Below are positions 8,552 to 18,245 of a DNA stretch of 64,000 bases, in pieces. Each line of letters opens with the position of its first letter. Position 1 is the stretch's first letter. The DNA comes from Macrococcus brunensis. GTDB taxonomy: Bacteria; Bacillota; Bacilli; Staphylococcales; Staphylococcaceae. Position numbers and translations under genes: made by a program. The notes below the pieces were generated by a model, which had not been told where the DNA came from, made no database searches, and saw only the letters and a program-made list of their open reading frames with translations. The stretch lies in contig NZ_SCWA01000006.1 in assembly GCF_004359615.1 (NCBI RefSeq), positions 1 to 64,000 on the forward strand, in the 5' to 3' direction.

Positions 8552-9292
8552 TTGAAGTATCAGCTTGCACTCACACGGCTATTTAAGCCAAAAAAATATG
8601 CTTTATATCGCACTACACCGCTCAGATATATTTTTCTGCACTTGTTTATACTCAGTGCATTACTTGCAGCACCTGCAGCGAGTCAGTTTTTTCAGTCGAT
8701 GACTTCACTGTCACAGCTTATTGCAGACAAGTCAGAAGCCATACCTGATTTCACTATAAAAAACGCAAAACTTAGTCTGCCTCAGCATCAGGATACAGTG
8801 ATTCATTTAAACAACGGCACTGTCACTTTTACAGAGCAGAGCTCGGGCCTTTCAAGCGATCAATTTACGTTCAGTAAAGAACATATCATGATCAAAGGGA
8901 TTGACCCTATATCCTACCATAACTTTAGTACGATAACAGATAGAGAATCTATGCTGGAAACACTGACGACATTTTCTTCATCTATTTATTTTTATTTCGG
9001 TCTTATTACGGTTGCACTTATCTTGATACAGCTCTTTATCATCCTTATTAAATTGGCATCCATCAGTCTTGTCGCTCATTTAGCCGCCCTTGTCTTACGC
9101 AAAAAATCACGCTATATGAACTGGCTGAAAATAACGACTTTCCTGTTAACGCCAGCCGTTCTTATACAATATACCGGTATACTAGTACCGAATACTTTAA
9201 CCTATCCTCTATCATGGTGTATAATAATTTTACTTACGTGTCTAGCTATCTATCACCTGCCCGTGATTAAAAAAGCACGTCAAACCAATTAA
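8552..9292 (+). CDS. DUF1189 family membrane protein
   Basis: A membrane protein of about 246 residues with a hydrophobic segment after a short basic N-terminus ([11 protein letters not shown]), an extracytoplasmic region of about 90 residues, and three to four further membrane segments before a basic tail. This layout fits the DUF1189 family of Firmicutes; its function is unknown. I choose TTG 8552 because GGAGGAG at 8539-8545 is well spaced for it; the ATG at 8519 has no ribosome site. It is encoded 14 bases upstream of ispG on the same strand, so probably co-transcribed, but no link to isoprenoid synthesis is evident. Confidence 0.75.
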   Translation: MKYQLALTRLFKPKKYALYRTTPLRYIFLHLFILSALLAAPAASQFFQSMTSLSQLIADKSEAIPDFTIKNAKLSLPQHQDTVIHLNNGTVTFTEQSSGLSSDQFTFSKEHIMIKGIDPISYHNFSTITDRESMLETLTTFSSSIYFYFGLITVALILIQLFIILIKLASISLVAHLAALVLRKKSRYMNWLKITTFLLTPAVLIQYTGILVPNTLTYPLSWCIIILLTCLAIYHLPVIKKARQTN

Positions 9293-9306
9293 AAGGAGAC
9301 ATCATT

Positions 9307-10413
9307 ATGTCTGAAATTACACATAGAAGCAAAACCCGTCCAGTCAAAGTAGGTAATCTTACTATTGGAGGCTCCAACGAACTGGTTATCCAAAGTATGA
9401 CGACGACTAAGACACATGATGTTGAAGCAACTGTCGCTGAAATCAAGCGTCTAGAAGAAGCAGGCTGTCAGATTGTACGTGTCGCCTGCCCAAAAGAAGA
9501 AGATGCGCTCGCTATCGCTGAAATCAAAAAAAGAATTGATATTCCGTTAGTTGTTGATATTCACTTTGATTATAAGCTTGCTCTTCTTGCGATTGAAGGC
9601 GGAGCTGATAAAATCCGTATTAATCCAGGGAATATCGGTCGCCGTGAAAAAGTGGAAGAAGTCGTTAAAGCCTGTAAAGCAAAAGGAATTCCAATCCGTA
9701 TCGGGGTTAATGCCGGCTCTCTTGAAAAGCACATCCTGAAGAAATATGGCTATCCAACAGCAGACGGTATGGTTGAGAGTGCGCTGCATCATATTAAAAT
9801 TCTGGAAGACCTTGATTTCCATGACATTATCGTCTCAATGAAAGCAAGTGATGTCAGTCTCGCAATTGAAGCCTATACGAAAGCTGCTCAAGCTTTTGAT
9901 TATCCCCTTCACCTCGGTATCACAGAAAGTGGTACACTATTCGCCGGCACTGTAAAATCTGCAGCGGGTCTTGGTGCTATCATGAGTCTCGGTATTGGTA
10001 ATACGCTTCGCGTGTCATTATCAGCAGATCCTGTTGAAGAAGTGAAAGTAGCAAGAGAACTACTTAAATCATTTGGTCTTGCCAGCAATGCAGCAACATT
10101 GATCTCATGCCCGACTTGTGGCCGTATCGAAATCGATCTGATTTCTATCGCAAATGAAGTAGAGGATTATATTTCAACTATCAAAGCACCGCTGAAAGTA
10201 GCTGTTCTGGGTTGTGCTGTAAATGGTCCTGGTGAAGCACGTGAGGCAGATATCGGTATTGCCGGTGCACGTGGAGAAGGTCTTCTCTTTATGAAAGGGA
10301 AAACCGTACGTAAAGTACCAGAAGAAACGATGGTGGAAGAACTGAAGAAAGAAATCGATAAACTTGCTGAAGAATATTTTAAGAAACAGGAAGAAGAACT
10401 TGCAAAAAATTAA
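9307..10413 (+). CDS. ispG: 4-hydroxy-3-methylbut-2-en-1-yl diphosphate synthase (flavodoxin)
   Basis: A 368-residue [4Fe-4S] enzyme that converts MEcPP to HMBPP, the sixth step of the MEP isoprenoid pathway. An N-terminal TIM barrel begins with [13 protein letters not shown]. The C-terminal cluster domain has Cys 268 and Cys 271 in SCPTCGR and Cys 303 in GCAVNGPGE, plus the conserved Glu of that motif. AAGGAG lies before the ATG. ispH, the next enzyme of the pathway, is 5 kb downstream in the window. Staphylococcus aureus uses the mevalonate route and lacks the MEP pathway, so ispG with ispH marks a difference from that species. Confidence 0.96.
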   Translation: MSEITHRSKTRPVKVGNLTIGGSNELVIQSMTTTKTHDVEATVAEIKRLEEAGCQIVRVACPKEEDALAIAEIKKRIDIPLVVDIHFDYKLALLAIEGGADKIRINPGNIGRREKVEEVVKACKAKGIPIRIGVNAGSLEKHILKKYGYPTADGMVESALHHIKILEDLDFHDIIVSMKASDVSLAIEAYTKAAQAFDYPLHLGITESGTLFAGTVKSAAGLGAIMSLGIGNTLRVSLSADPVEEVKVARELLKSFGLASNAATLISCPTCGRIEIDLISIANEVEDYISTIKAPLKVAVLGCAVNGPGEAREADIGIAGARGEGLLFMKGKTVRKVPEETMVEELKKEIDKLAEEYFKKQEEELAKN

Positions 10414-10963
10414 ACGACTCGGTATTGATATAGACGGGACAGTGACCTGTCCGACCGCTTTAGTTCCTTACTTGCAGCGTTCATTCGGATCAGACATCAA
10501 ATATGAAGATATTACGGCTTATGATTTAGGCGTCGTTCTGAATAAGTCTGACGAAGAGATGTACGACTGGTTTATGGCCAATCAGGAAGAGATCTATACA
10601 CACTCCCCTGTCGCAGAAGGTGCAATCCCTGTTCTGAAGGAATGGTCAGAGCAGTATGAGCTTTATTACATCAGTGCTCGCTATGATTATCTGGACCGAG
10701 TGACAACTGACTGGTTTGAAAAACACGACGTTCCTTTTCATCATATCGAGCTGACAGGCAGTCACGATAAGATTGAAGCTGCTAGACAGCACCATGTCGA
10801 TGTCTTTTTTGAGGACAAGTTGGATAATGCCATCGATATCAATCGTGAACTAGACATTCCTGTTATTTTATTCGATACCCCTTACAATCAAAGCGCACTT
10901 CCGGAGAATGTCCACCGCGTTTTTACCTGGAATGAAGCTAAAAAAATTCTCAGCACATTATAA
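10400..10963 (+). CDS. HAD-family 5'-nucleotidase-like protein (YqfW type)
   Basis: A protein of about 187 residues with HAD phosphatase motif I DIDGT (nucleophile Asp), motif II-like YYISAR, and motif III/IV around FFEDKLDNA. It resembles deoxyribonucleotidase-like proteins and Bacillus YqfW. Likely role is hydrolysis of nucleotide monophosphates; the substrate is not known. Start TTG 10400 overlaps the ispG end by 14 bases and lies behind AGGAAG, so translation is probably coupled. The upstream in-frame codon at 10364 would lie well inside ispG and is less likely. In Bacillus the same neighbour pair, yqfW next to zur, is seen. Confidence 0.8.
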   Translation: MQKIKRLGIDIDGTVTCPTALVPYLQRSFGSDIKYEDITAYDLGVVLNKSDEEMYDWFMANQEEIYTHSPVAEGAIPVLKEWSEQYELYYISARYDYLDRVTTDWFEKHDVPFHHIELTGSHDKIEAARQHHVDVFFEDKLDNAIDINRELDIPVILFDTPYNQSALPENVHRVFTWNEAKKILSTL

Positions 10964-10998
10964 AAAAGGAAGCTATCAGAGGATAGCTTCCTTTTTTA
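10962..10998. terminator. Bidirectional terminator between the HAD nucleotidase and zur
   Basis: GGAAGCTATC-AGA-GGATAGCTTCC is flanked by A6 on the left and T6 on the right, so it can end transcription from both convergent genes. Confidence 0.9.
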
Positions 10999-11403
10999 AT
11001 GACATTTTTCACATAAACCATATACTTCAATTTTGTGACGTTTAATCTCGACACCCGGCAGCTCTGATTTAAACGTATTGATCGGGCAGTAGTCAATGAC
11101 TTTTGTCTGGCCGCATGATTCACATATGAAATGATGATGATGATGTTTCGTACAGGAAAGTCTAAACTGTTTTTCATTATTCCACTCTGTCGCTTCTACT
11201 ATACCGAGTTCTGCGAATAGATGAAGGTTACGGTAAACAGTATCGAATGAAATACCTGGATACGTCTGATGCATTTCAAGCTGCACCTGCTTTGCTGTAA
11301 TGTATTTATCTGCATCCGCAAAAATAGTGATCATATCACGTCTTTTATCTGTGTATTTGTAACCATTTTCTTTTAAAATATTGATCGCTTCTTCAGTTTT
11401 CAT
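10996..11403 (-). CDS. zur: Zinc uptake regulator, Fur family
   Basis: A 135-residue Fur-family repressor with an N-terminal winged helix (about 5-75, [13 protein letters not shown] recognition helix) and a C-terminal dimer/metal domain. The structural zinc site is CESC (94-97) and CEKC (131-134). A run of five histidines at 87-91 belongs to the regulatory metal site. Placement at the end of znuC-znuB indicates Zur rather than Fur or PerR. The start ATG 11403 has AAGGAGGA upstream and overlaps the znuB end by 11 bases; the longer frame to 11514 is a read-through of the overlap. It probably represses its own operon via the site near 13042. Confidence 0.9.
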   Translation of the reverse strand: MKTEEAINILKENGYKYTDKRRDMITIFADADKYITAKQVQLEMHQTYPGISFDTVYRNLHLFAELGIVEATEWNNEKQFRLSCTKHHHHHFICESCGQTKVIDYCPINTFKSELPGVEIKRHKIEVYGLCEKCH

Positions 11404-12241
11404 CCAGCATTCCTCCTTGTTCTCGTTTTTTCTGATAAAGTATGGCACAAAGCAGGATGACGATAAGCAGTAAAACAATGACGCCTCCTGGTGAAATATT
11501 AAGATAAAAAGCAAAGATCAAACCTAAAATCACTGATCCTTCTCCGAAGATAACACTCCATAACATCAGTTCCTTGTACCCTCTCGCAAATCTCATCGCG
11601 CTTGCAACCGGCAATGTGATCAGACTGCTGACCAGCAGAATGCCGACGATACGCATCGATGCCGAAATAACTAGTGCGACCATCAGCATGAAAAGAACAT
11701 GCAGATATTTAGGGACGCCGATAATCTGTGCATATTCCTCGTCAAACGAGAGCATAAACAACTCTTTATAGAGTAAGAATATAAACAACACGACGATGAT
11801 GAATATAGCTACGATTGTTAACAGATCAGCTAGTGTCACTGCACTGATACTGCCGAATAAGTAGCCGAACAAGTCCTGGTTAAAGCCATCAGCAAGTGAA
11901 ATAAAGACAACGCTGAGACCGATACCCAGCGACATAATAATCGGAATCGACAGTTCCTGGTAGTGCTTATAGACACTCCTCAGTCTTTCGATGAGCAGTG
12001 CACCTGTCACTGAAAACAGGATGCCAAACCAGATTGGACTGATGGCGACAGGCGCAAGCCATTTTGCGGCCAGCATACCAAACGAAATACCGCCGAGCGT
12101 GACATGACTGAGCGCATCCGCAATCAGCGACAATCTTCTGACCACTATAAATGTTCCGATTAAAGGTGCAAGAACACCGATCAGCATGCCACAGAGAAAT
12201 GAATAGCGCATGAAATCGAAATTCAGGAGTGCATCAATCAT
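11393..12241 (-). CDS. znuB: Zinc ABC transporter permease
   Basis: A 282-residue ABC-3 family permease with about eight hydrophobic segments. The [17 protein letters not shown]-like stretch near the N-terminus ([15 protein letters not shown]) is typical of zinc/manganese permeases. It forms the membrane channel with ATPase ZnuC. ATG 12241 overlaps the znuC stop (ATGA) and has GGGAG eight bases upstream. Metal choice is inferred from the adjacent zur. No substrate-binding lipoprotein gene lies in this operon, so the binding protein must be encoded elsewhere. Confidence 0.9.
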   Translation of the reverse strand: MIDALLNFDFMRYSFLCGMLIGVLAPLIGTFIVVRRLSLIADALSHVTLGGISFGMLAAKWLAPVAISPIWFGILFSVTGALLIERLRSVYKHYQELSIPIIMSLGIGLSVVFISLADGFNQDLFGYLFGSISAVTLADLLTIVAIFIIVVLFIFLLYKELFMLSFDEEYAQIIGVPKYLHVLFMLMVALVISASMRIVGILLVSSLITLPVASAMRFARGYKELMLWSVIFGEGSVILGLIFAFYLNISPGGVIVLLLIVILLCAILYQKKREQGGMLDEN

Positions 12242-13002
12242 AAACAACACTCCCTTTCGTGACTATGGTCAACAAACTGAACCGGATGACCATATATTTT
12301 AGAAATTTCCACTTCGTCCAGCGATTTAAACTGCTGAATAGTACCGTGGAAATGCAGGTGCTGATTTAAGCAGGCCACATTGGTCGCCGTATCGGCAACG
12401 ACACCGATATCATGCGTGACCATCAGAATAGTGATGCCTTCAGACTTCAGTCGAGACAGTAGCTGATAGAAATCTGCGACATGTTTTGCATCTATTCCAA
12501 CTGTTGGTTCATCTAATATCAATATACTTGGATTTGAAATCAGCGCTCTAGCGATAAAGACGCGCTGCTGCTGACCCCCTGATAACTGCGAAATATTTTT
12601 GTCTGCCAGATGTTCAATATTTAAACGTTCCATCATCTGATTGACCCGTTCCCGGTCCTGCTTTTTAAAACGCTGGAACAACTTTTTTTCCTGAATCAGT
12701 CCACTCAAAATCACTTCTCGGACAGAAGCAGGGAAACCTGTGTTACCCGAATTCGCTTTCTGTGAGACATAGCCAATTCGTTCAGACTTCTGCTGATTCA
12801 AAGGTTCCCCGTTAACAAGAATTTCTCCTGACTGCAGCTGAAGAATACCTAGTATCAGCTTAAGTAGTGTAGACTTGCCGGAACCATTTGGCCCGACTAT
12901 TGCCAGAAAATCCCCCGGGTATATTTTAAGATTGATATCCTGAAGTGCTTTTTTATCTGGATAGCGATAATCTATGTGTTTGACTTCAAATACAGGTTCC
13001 AT
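12238..13002 (-). CDS. znuC: Zinc ABC transporter ATP-binding protein
   Basis: A 254-residue ABC ATPase: Walker A GPNGSGKST (about 37-45), signature LSGGQQQR (about 140-147), Walker B ILILDEP, switch His in VTHDIG. The C-terminus is His/Cys-rich ([11 protein letters not shown]), which could bind zinc. It is the first gene of znuC-znuB-zur; AGGTGACA precedes the ATG. Confidence 0.92.
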   Translation of the reverse strand: MEPVFEVKHIDYRYPDKKALQDINLKIYPGDFLAIVGPNGSGKSTLLKLILGILQLQSGEILVNGEPLNQQKSERIGYVSQKANSGNTGFPASVREVILSGLIQEKKLFQRFKKQDRERVNQMMERLNIEHLADKNISQLSGGQQQRVFIARALISNPSILILDEPTVGIDAKHVADFYQLLSRLKSEGITILMVTHDIGVVADTATNVACLNQHLHFHGTIQQFKSLDEVEISKIYGHPVQFVDHSHERECCL

Positions 13003-13041
13003 TTGTCACCTCTCTATTTTCCAATACCATCTATCTTAATG

Positions 13042-13063
13042 TAAATCGTAATGAAAACGCAAG
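13042..13063 (-). promoter_or_regulatory. Candidate Zur operator upstream of znuC
   Basis: The plus strand carries TAAATCGTAATGAAAACG, 40-60 bases upstream of znuC. The left half, AAATCGTAAT, equals one half of the Gram-positive Zur box (AAATCGTAAT-n-ATTACGATTT); the right half is degenerate. This is a visual match only. Confidence 0.45.
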
Positions 13064-13086
13064 GATGAAATCTCATCCTTGCGCAA
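13056..13086 (-). terminator. Terminator of nfo
   Basis: On the minus strand CGCAAGGATGA-GAT-TTCATCCTTGCG is followed by TTTT, just after the nfo stop. It ends immediately before the znuC regulatory region. Confidence 0.78.
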
Positions 13087-13091
13087 AAAAC

Positions 13092-13982
13092 TTATTGAGC
13101 CATAATCTTTTCGAGTAACGCCGGGTCGAACTCGCCGTTTTTAATCATCTCTATTTCAAAGCGATAAGGTGGCTTCTTATTTTTTTTATCTTCTCCGACA
13201 TAGGGTGTCTCGAGAATCTTTGGAATTTCACTAAAAGCTTCATGTTTAACAACACGTTCTAATGCTTCAAATCCGATTTCCCCGAAACCGAAGTTTTCAT
13301 GACGGTCTTTACGTGCGCCCTGCACATTTTTACTATCATTGACATGGACGACTTTGATGCGGTCAAGACCTACGATGCGGTCAAACTCTTCCAATACACC
13401 GTCAAAGTCATTGATGATATCGTACCCTGCATCATGTACATGGCACGTATCGAAACAGACTGATAGACGTTCATTGTTGTGAACACCCTCTATAATCTGT
13501 GCGAGTTCTTCAAAAGTCTTCCCGCATTCAGAACCTTTACCAGCCATCGTCTCAAGTGCGATACGCACATCATTCTGATTGGTCAGCACTTCATTCAGTC
13601 CTTCAATAATCTTATGAATTCCGGCATCTTCACCTGCACCGACATGCGCACCAGGATGCAGCACAATATTTTTTGCACCGAGCGCTTCTGTTCGTTCAAT
13701 CTCTTTCTGCAGGAATTCGACACCCAGGTCGAAAACTTCAGGCTTAACGGTGTTGGCAATATTGATGATATAAGGTGCATGGACCACGATGTTTGACAGT
13801 CCATTTGCCTGCATATGCGCAAGTCCTGCCTCGATATTTAAGTCCTCAATCGGTTTTCTTCTCGTGTTCTGCGGTGCACCTGTATATATCATAAAGGTTG
13901 ATGCGCCGTATGATGCTGCTTCTTCAGATGCAGCAAGCAGCATTTTTTTACCGCTCATCGACACGTGTGAACCTATTAGCAT
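13092..13982 (-). CDS. nfo: Endonuclease IV (AP endonuclease)
   Basis: A 296-residue zinc-dependent TIM-barrel enzyme that cuts the DNA backbone 5' to abasic sites during base excision repair. Family motifs seen in order: IGSHVSMSG at the N-terminus, [48 protein letters not shown] and [11 protein letters not shown]. The His/Glu/Asp ligands of the trinuclear zinc site lie in these segments. The start is 12 bases after the cshB stop. Confidence 0.95.
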   Translation of the reverse strand: MLIGSHVSMSGKKMLLAASEEAASYGASTFMIYTGAPQNTRRKPIEDLNIEAGLAHMQANGLSNIVVHAPYIINIANTVKPEVFDLGVEFLQKEIERTEALGAKNIVLHPGAHVGAGEDAGIHKIIEGLNEVLTNQNDVRIALETMAGKGSECGKTFEELAQIIEGVHNNERLSVCFDTCHVHDAGYDIINDFDGVLEEFDRIVGLDRIKVVHVNDSKNVQGARKDRHENFGFGEIGFEALERVVKHEAFSEIPKILETPYVGEDKKNKKPPYRFEIEMIKNGEFDPALLEKIMAQ

Positions 13983-13993
13983 CTATAGACCTC

Positions 13994-15322
13994 CTATTTC
14001 TTACGGGCTTCTTTATTGCGACGTTTCGCAAATGATTTCTTTTCATTGCGTTTCAGCTGGTCTAACTCATAACGGAATTTACGCTTATAGCCTGGTTTAA
14101 CTTTCTTTTTACTCTTTACTTTATGTTTCAGCTTCTGTTCGATATTATCTTCCTGCTTTTTACGTCCGGAACGCTGAGTACGGTCTTTGATTTCTTTTAG
14201 TTCACCTGATTTTGTATCAACGTGAATAAAAGTAAATCCTTTTTTCTCAATCTGATTGATCAGATCTTCTTCTTCTGGTGTATAAAGGGTAATCGCCGTC
14301 CCTTTATAATTACCACGTCCTGTTCGTCCGACGCGGTGTGTAAAGAAGTCGACGTCCTGCGAAATATCATAGTTGATGACATGACTGACCCCTTCAATAT
14401 CAATACCGCGTGATGCAAGGTCTGATGCTACAACGAACTGGAAGTCCAGCTGTTTAATCCGTTTCATCTGCTGAACACGTTCACGAGGTGTGAGTCCGCC
14501 GTGAATAATACCTGCCTTAATTCCTTGATCTGCCAGATGATTCAGTACTTCATCTGCACGTTCACGACTGTTCGCAAAAATAATACAGAGATATGGATTG
14601 ATTGTTGACATGACTTCAACCAGTTTCTCTTTTTTATCATTAGATTTAGTCGGAATAAGGAAAAACTCGATATTCTTATTCGTTTTCTCCATCGGGTCGA
14701 TCTCTACGAATTCAGGCTGCGTCAAATATTTGTTCAGGAAAGGATGCAGCGCTTTTGGAATAGTGGCAGAGAAGACAGCAATCTGAGCTTCTTCTCTAAG
14801 ACGTGCTGCAATAGAGTCCACCATCGGCATAAAACCGAGGTCAATCATTAAGTCTGCTTCATCAATAACAATTGATTTTGCTAGGTGCAGTTTCAGTGCA
14901 TGTTCTTCTGCCATATCATTGATACGGTTCGGCGTACCGATGATGAGCTGTGGTTCTATTTTCGATTTCTGGATATCTTTCTGTTTATCCGTACCGCCGA
15001 TGTAAAGACCTGCTTTGATTTCTTCTTTAAAACCGAGCAGATGCTGTGCTGCATCGTAAAGCTGTTTCGCCAGTTCTCGTGTTGGAGCAAGTATAATAAC
15101 CTGCGGCTCATGCACAGACGGATCAATACGGTCGATTAAGGGCAGCAGGAACGAATGTGATTTCCCTGTTCCTGTCTGGGATTGTCCGATTAAGTTAATG
15201 CCTCGTGTCAGTTTTGGAATGACACGTCTCTGGATTTCAGTGGGCTGATCAAAATTAAGATCTTTCACCGCTTCTATCAATTCAGATGAAAGTTCAAAAT
15301 TTTCAAATGGATGTTTAGCCAT
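13994..15322 (-). CDS. cshB: DEAD-box RNA helicase CshB
   Basis: A 442-residue ATP-dependent RNA helicase for cold adaptation and ribosome/RNA remodelling. The Q motif is in NFDQPTEIQ. Motif I is TGTGKS, motif II is DEAD (VIDEADLMIDLG), motif III is SAT, and motif VI is HRVGRTGR. The C-terminal 60 residues are very basic (KKKVKPGYKRKFRYE), suited to RNA binding. Placement next to nfo is as in staphylococci and Bacillus (cshB/yqfR-nfo), which supports the CshB call over CshA. Confidence 0.92.
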   Translation of the reverse strand: MAKHPFENFELSSELIEAVKDLNFDQPTEIQRRVIPKLTRGINLIGQSQTGTGKSHSFLLPLIDRIDPSVHEPQVIILAPTRELAKQLYDAAQHLLGFKEEIKAGLYIGGTDKQKDIQKSKIEPQLIIGTPNRINDMAEEHALKLHLAKSIVIDEADLMIDLGFMPMVDSIAARLREEAQIAVFSATIPKALHPFLNKYLTQPEFVEIDPMEKTNKNIEFFLIPTKSNDKKEKLVEVMSTINPYLCIIFANSRERADEVLNHLADQGIKAGIIHGGLTPRERVQQMKRIKQLDFQFVVASDLASRGIDIEGVSHVINYDISQDVDFFTHRVGRTGRGNYKGTAITLYTPEEEDLINQIEKKGFTFIHVDTKSGELKEIKDRTQRSGRKKQEDNIEQKLKHKVKSKKKVKPGYKRKFRYELDQLKRNEKKSFAKRRNKEARKK

Positions 15323-15435
15323 TGTTATCCTCCTTTATTTCTTCATCTTAAGTATTATAGCGGAAAGTAGCGGTTAAAGATAGTTTAATTGCCGGCATGA
15401 AATTGCTATACTGAAGACATAAGGAGGTCATCCAT

Positions 15436-16401
15436 ATGGATATCGTTAAAATAACACCTCGTGGCTACTGTTACGGCGTTGTCGATGCGATGGTTATCGC
15501 CCGCAATGCGTCGCTTGATAAAAATCTGCCACGCCCTATATATATTCTCGGTATGATCGTGCATAACAAACACGTGACTGATGCTTTTGAAAGTGATGGC
15601 ATCATCACGCTGGACGGTCCTAACAGACTAGAAATTCTGGAGAAGATTGATTCAGGTACTGTCATCTTCACCGCTCACGGTGTATCACCTGAAGTCAAGA
15701 AACGTGCTAAAGAAAAAGGACTGGTCTGTATCGATGCTACCTGTCCGGATGTTGAGAATACACATGCGCTTATCCGCAGCAAAAAAGCGGAAGGTTACCA
15801 TGTCATCTATATCGGCAAAAAAGGACATCCTGAACCAGAAGGTGCGGTCGGCGTCGCACCGGACATCGTGCATCTCGTTGAGAATACAGATGATATCACT
15901 GCCCTTGACGTTGCACTGAAAGACCATAAGCTGATTGTGACCAATCAGACAACGATGTCACAGTGGGATGTTTCTCATCTGATGGTGGAACTGCAGAAAA
16001 AATTTCCACATATCGAAGTGCATAAGGAAATCTGCCTCGCGACTCAAGTCCGTCAGGAAGCAGTAGCCAATCAAGCTGATCAGGCTGATATTCTGATTGT
16101 AGTCGGCGACCCAAAGAGCAATAACTCCAACCGTCTGGCTCAGGTCTCTCAGGAAATCGCACATACAGAAGCCTACCGCATCTCTGACATCAGCGAACTG
16201 AAGCTGGAATGGCTTGACGGGAAAAAAACAGTCGCTGTGACAGCCGGCGCTTCTACGCCGACACCTATTGTTAAGGAAGTCATTGATTTCATCTCGAAAT
16301 ATAATCCAGCTGAACCCGACAATCTGCCTGCAGCATCAGCGGTTCCGACAGAGAAAATTCTGCCGAAAATCAAGAATCCAAAGCCTGTACAGACATTATA
16401 A
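15436..16401 (+). CDS. ispH: 4-hydroxy-3-methylbut-2-enyl diphosphate reductase
   Basis: A 321-residue iron-sulphur enzyme and last step of the MEP pathway, reducing HMBPP to IPP and DMAPP. The three cluster cysteines are Cys12 (RGYCYG), Cys103 (DATCPDV) and Cys200 (EICLATQ). The conserved substrate segments FTAHGVSPE and [11 protein letters not shown] are present. AAGGAGG lies just upstream of the ATG. It is transcribed divergently from cshB and ends at a bidirectional terminator. It acts one step after ispG in this window. Confidence 0.96.
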   Translation: MDIVKITPRGYCYGVVDAMVIARNASLDKNLPRPIYILGMIVHNKHVTDAFESDGIITLDGPNRLEILEKIDSGTVIFTAHGVSPEVKKRAKEKGLVCIDATCPDVENTHALIRSKKAEGYHVIYIGKKGHPEPEGAVGVAPDIVHLVENTDDITALDVALKDHKLIVTNQTTMSQWDVSHLMVELQKKFPHIEVHKEICLATQVRQEAVANQADQADILIVVGDPKSNNSNRLAQVSQEIAHTEAYRISDISELKLEWLDGKKTVAVTAGASTPTPIVKEVIDFISKYNPAEPDNLPAASAVPTEKILPKIKNPKPVQTL

Positions 16402-16437
16402 AAAGACATTCGTCACATCGGACGAATGTCTTTTTTA
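16402..16437. terminator. Bidirectional terminator between ispH and the Nif3-like gene
   Basis: AAAGACATTCGTC-ACATCG-GACGAATGTCTTTTTT is a 13-bp stem with an A-tract on one side and T6 on the other. It overlaps the last codon of the convergent gene. Confidence 0.9.
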
Positions 16438-17523
16438 GATGGCTTTAAATGGATTAGTGGATTGTTCAGAAGCATGTACATTCAGTTTACTGTCAAATGA
16501 CTGAAGTAATTCCTTTAATCCTTCAATCATGACCTGTTCAGAATAATGCTCAATATCAGCAGTCAGAAGTCCCGCCATCAGTAAATCGTGAGCTTCATGA
16601 TATTTGATATCACCTGTCAGAAATAAGTCCACACCCGTTGCAGCGACTTCTTTCATATAACTTACGCCTGCCCCGCTGATGATGCCGACAGTGCGAATCA
16701 TTTTACTGCTATCTCCTATCAGTCTAAGCGTCTCAATATTAAGCTGCTCTTTAACAGATGTCAGCCATTCTTTAACACTTACACTGGATGCCAGTTCCCC
16801 GCGTATACCAGTACCGAATTGATCCGTTGCATGAAAGCGATATATATCATAGGCTGGTTCCTCGTACGGATGAGCAGAATGGATTGTTTCTTCTACTTTC
16901 TTCTGCAAATGAGGATCGAAGACACATTCAAGCTTCATCTCCTCAACAACTTCAAGCTGATTGCTCGTGCCGATATAAGGTGAAGCTGATGCGTTAGGCC
17001 GGAACTGCCCCTGTCCTTCGAGCTGGAAGAAGCAGTCACTATAGTCTCCTATCTGACCGACACCGACTTGCGCGAGTGCCTGTTTGAGTGATTCCACATC
17101 TTCACGCGGCACAAAAATCTGCAGTTTGGCCATTTCACGTTCCGCCGGCAATAGAATCTGCTGCTTTGTCAGACCAATTTTATCAGCAATCATGGCACTG
17201 ACACCTTGATCATAAGCATCCAGATTTGTATGCATAGCAATCAACTGTATATCATTTTTAATCAGTGCATGGATAACAGCACCGTAGCCTTGATTCTCAA
17301 TTCTTTTAATACCGGAGAAAATAAGCGGGTGATGTGCAATGATGGTATTACAGTTTTTATCCACCGCTTCCTGTACGACTTCAAGCGTACAGTCAAGTGT
17401 TGTCAAAATGCCTGTCACTTCACTAGACATATCGCCGATCAGAAGACCGACATTATCCCAGCTTTCTGCTTTCTTAAACGGAATTTCAGCATCAATCAGT
17501 TTCAGAAGCTCTTTAATCAGCAA
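16435..17523 (-). CDS. Nif3-like dinuclear metal-binding protein (YqfO type)
   Basis: A 362-residue protein of the NIF3/YbgI family with an inserted PII/CutA-like middle domain, as in Bacillus YqfO and its staphylococcal homologue. Metal-site residues appear in IIAHHPLIFSGI, MHTNLDAYDQG and, near the C-terminus, TGDIKYHEAHD and IEHYSEQV. It has been described as a GTP cyclohydrolase type I-like or hinge protein, but the true substrate is uncertain. I take TTG 17523 as start: GGGAGG lies nine bases before it and it overlaps the trmK end by 11 bases. The frame extending to 17610 lies inside trmK. Confidence 0.85.
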   Translation of the reverse strand: MLIKELLKLIDAEIPFKKAESWDNVGLLIGDMSSEVTGILTTLDCTLEVVQEAVDKNCNTIIAHHPLIFSGIKRIENQGYGAVIHALIKNDIQLIAMHTNLDAYDQGVSAMIADKIGLTKQQILLPAEREMAKLQIFVPREDVESLKQALAQVGVGQIGDYSDCFFQLEGQGQFRPNASASPYIGTSNQLEVVEEMKLECVFDPHLQKKVEETIHSAHPYEEPAYDIYRFHATDQFGTGIRGELASSVSVKEWLTSVKEQLNIETLRLIGDSSKMIRTVGIISGAGVSYMKEVAATGVDLFLTGDIKYHEAHDLLMAGLLTADIEHYSEQVMIEGLKELLQSFDSKLNVHASEQSTNPFKAI

Positions 17524-18190
17524 AATGAATCGCCTCCCGGTAAAGTTTAAGCTGTCTTTCGATTTCTTCTTTCTTCTCCTGCTGCAATGGTTTGTCTTTA
17601 ATCGTCTCAAAGATTGCTGTCAGGTGCTGATAATCCTTCTGCCACTTTTCATTGAAAGTCTCTGACTGTTCTCTAAGCAGCAGTGGACCAAACTTCATTT
17701 CTGCTTCAGTCAGCGCCATTACACCTTCTTCAGCGACTATAATCTCATAGATATGTTTCTTCTCTTTAATGATTTCCTCAGCTACGATTTGATAGCCGAG
17801 TGACTGCAGGGCATGTCTGACCGCCTCTGAATGGATATTACTCTGCAGAATCAGACGGGGTTTAGATTCAAGCTTTGAACGGCCAGCGAGCAGAATATCA
17901 CTGATCAACGGCCCCCCCATACCACAGATAGTGATGCAGTCGACTTCACCATTTTCGATGACTTCAAGTCCTGACCCCATCCGTACCTGAATCTTATGCG
18001 ACAGCCCTTCACTACGGACATTGCGGACAGCTGCCTGGAACGGCCCTTCTACTATTTCTCCTGCTACTGCCTGCTCTATTTGATGCTGCTGCATCAGATA
18101 AATAGGCAGATATGCATGATCTGAGCCGATATCAGCAAGTGTTGTGCCTTTTACGTAATCTGCTACTTTCTTAAGTCTAGTACCAATCAT
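17513..18190 (-). CDS. trmK: tRNA (adenine(22)-N1)-methyltransferase TrmK
   Basis: A 225-residue Rossmann-fold SAM-dependent enzyme that methylates A22 in the D-arm of certain tRNAs. The SAM loop is ADIGSDHAYLPIYL (about 20-33), the acidic and catalytic area is TICGMGGPLISD, and QSNIHSE follows. A helical C-terminal coiled coil closes the protein. The gene order Nif3-trmK-cccA-rpoD-dnaG matches Bacillus subtilis. Confidence 0.92.
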   Translation of the reverse strand: MIGTRLKKVADYVKGTTLADIGSDHAYLPIYLMQQHQIEQAVAGEIVEGPFQAAVRNVRSEGLSHKIQVRMGSGLEVIENGEVDCITICGMGGPLISDILLAGRSKLESKPRLILQSNIHSEAVRHALQSLGYQIVAEEIIKEKKHIYEIIVAEEGVMALTEAEMKFGPLLLREQSETFNEKWQKDYQHLTAIFETIKDKPLQQEKKEEIERQLKLYREAIHFAD

Positions 18191-18203
18191 ATAATACTCC
18201 TAA

Positions 18204-18239
18204 CAAAAAAATCTTTTGCCGCGGCAAAAGATTTTTTTA
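18204..18239 (-). terminator. Terminator of cccA
   Basis: AAATCTTTTGCC-GCGG-type perfect inverted repeat (ATCTTTTGCCGCGGCAAAAGAT) followed by T7 on the minus strand, directly after the cccA stop. It separates cccA from trmK. Confidence 0.9.
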
Positions 18240-18245
18240 GTTTTA

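Noticed and set aside
11073-11177. A histidine-rich stretch that might suggest a separate metal-binding peptide
   Set aside because: The five-histidine run belongs to Zur; the other-frame reading has no ribosome site.
15355-15432. Promoter for ispH
   Set aside because: TATACT near 15410 is a fair -10 box, but no acceptable -35 box lies at 16-18 bases; I did not list it.
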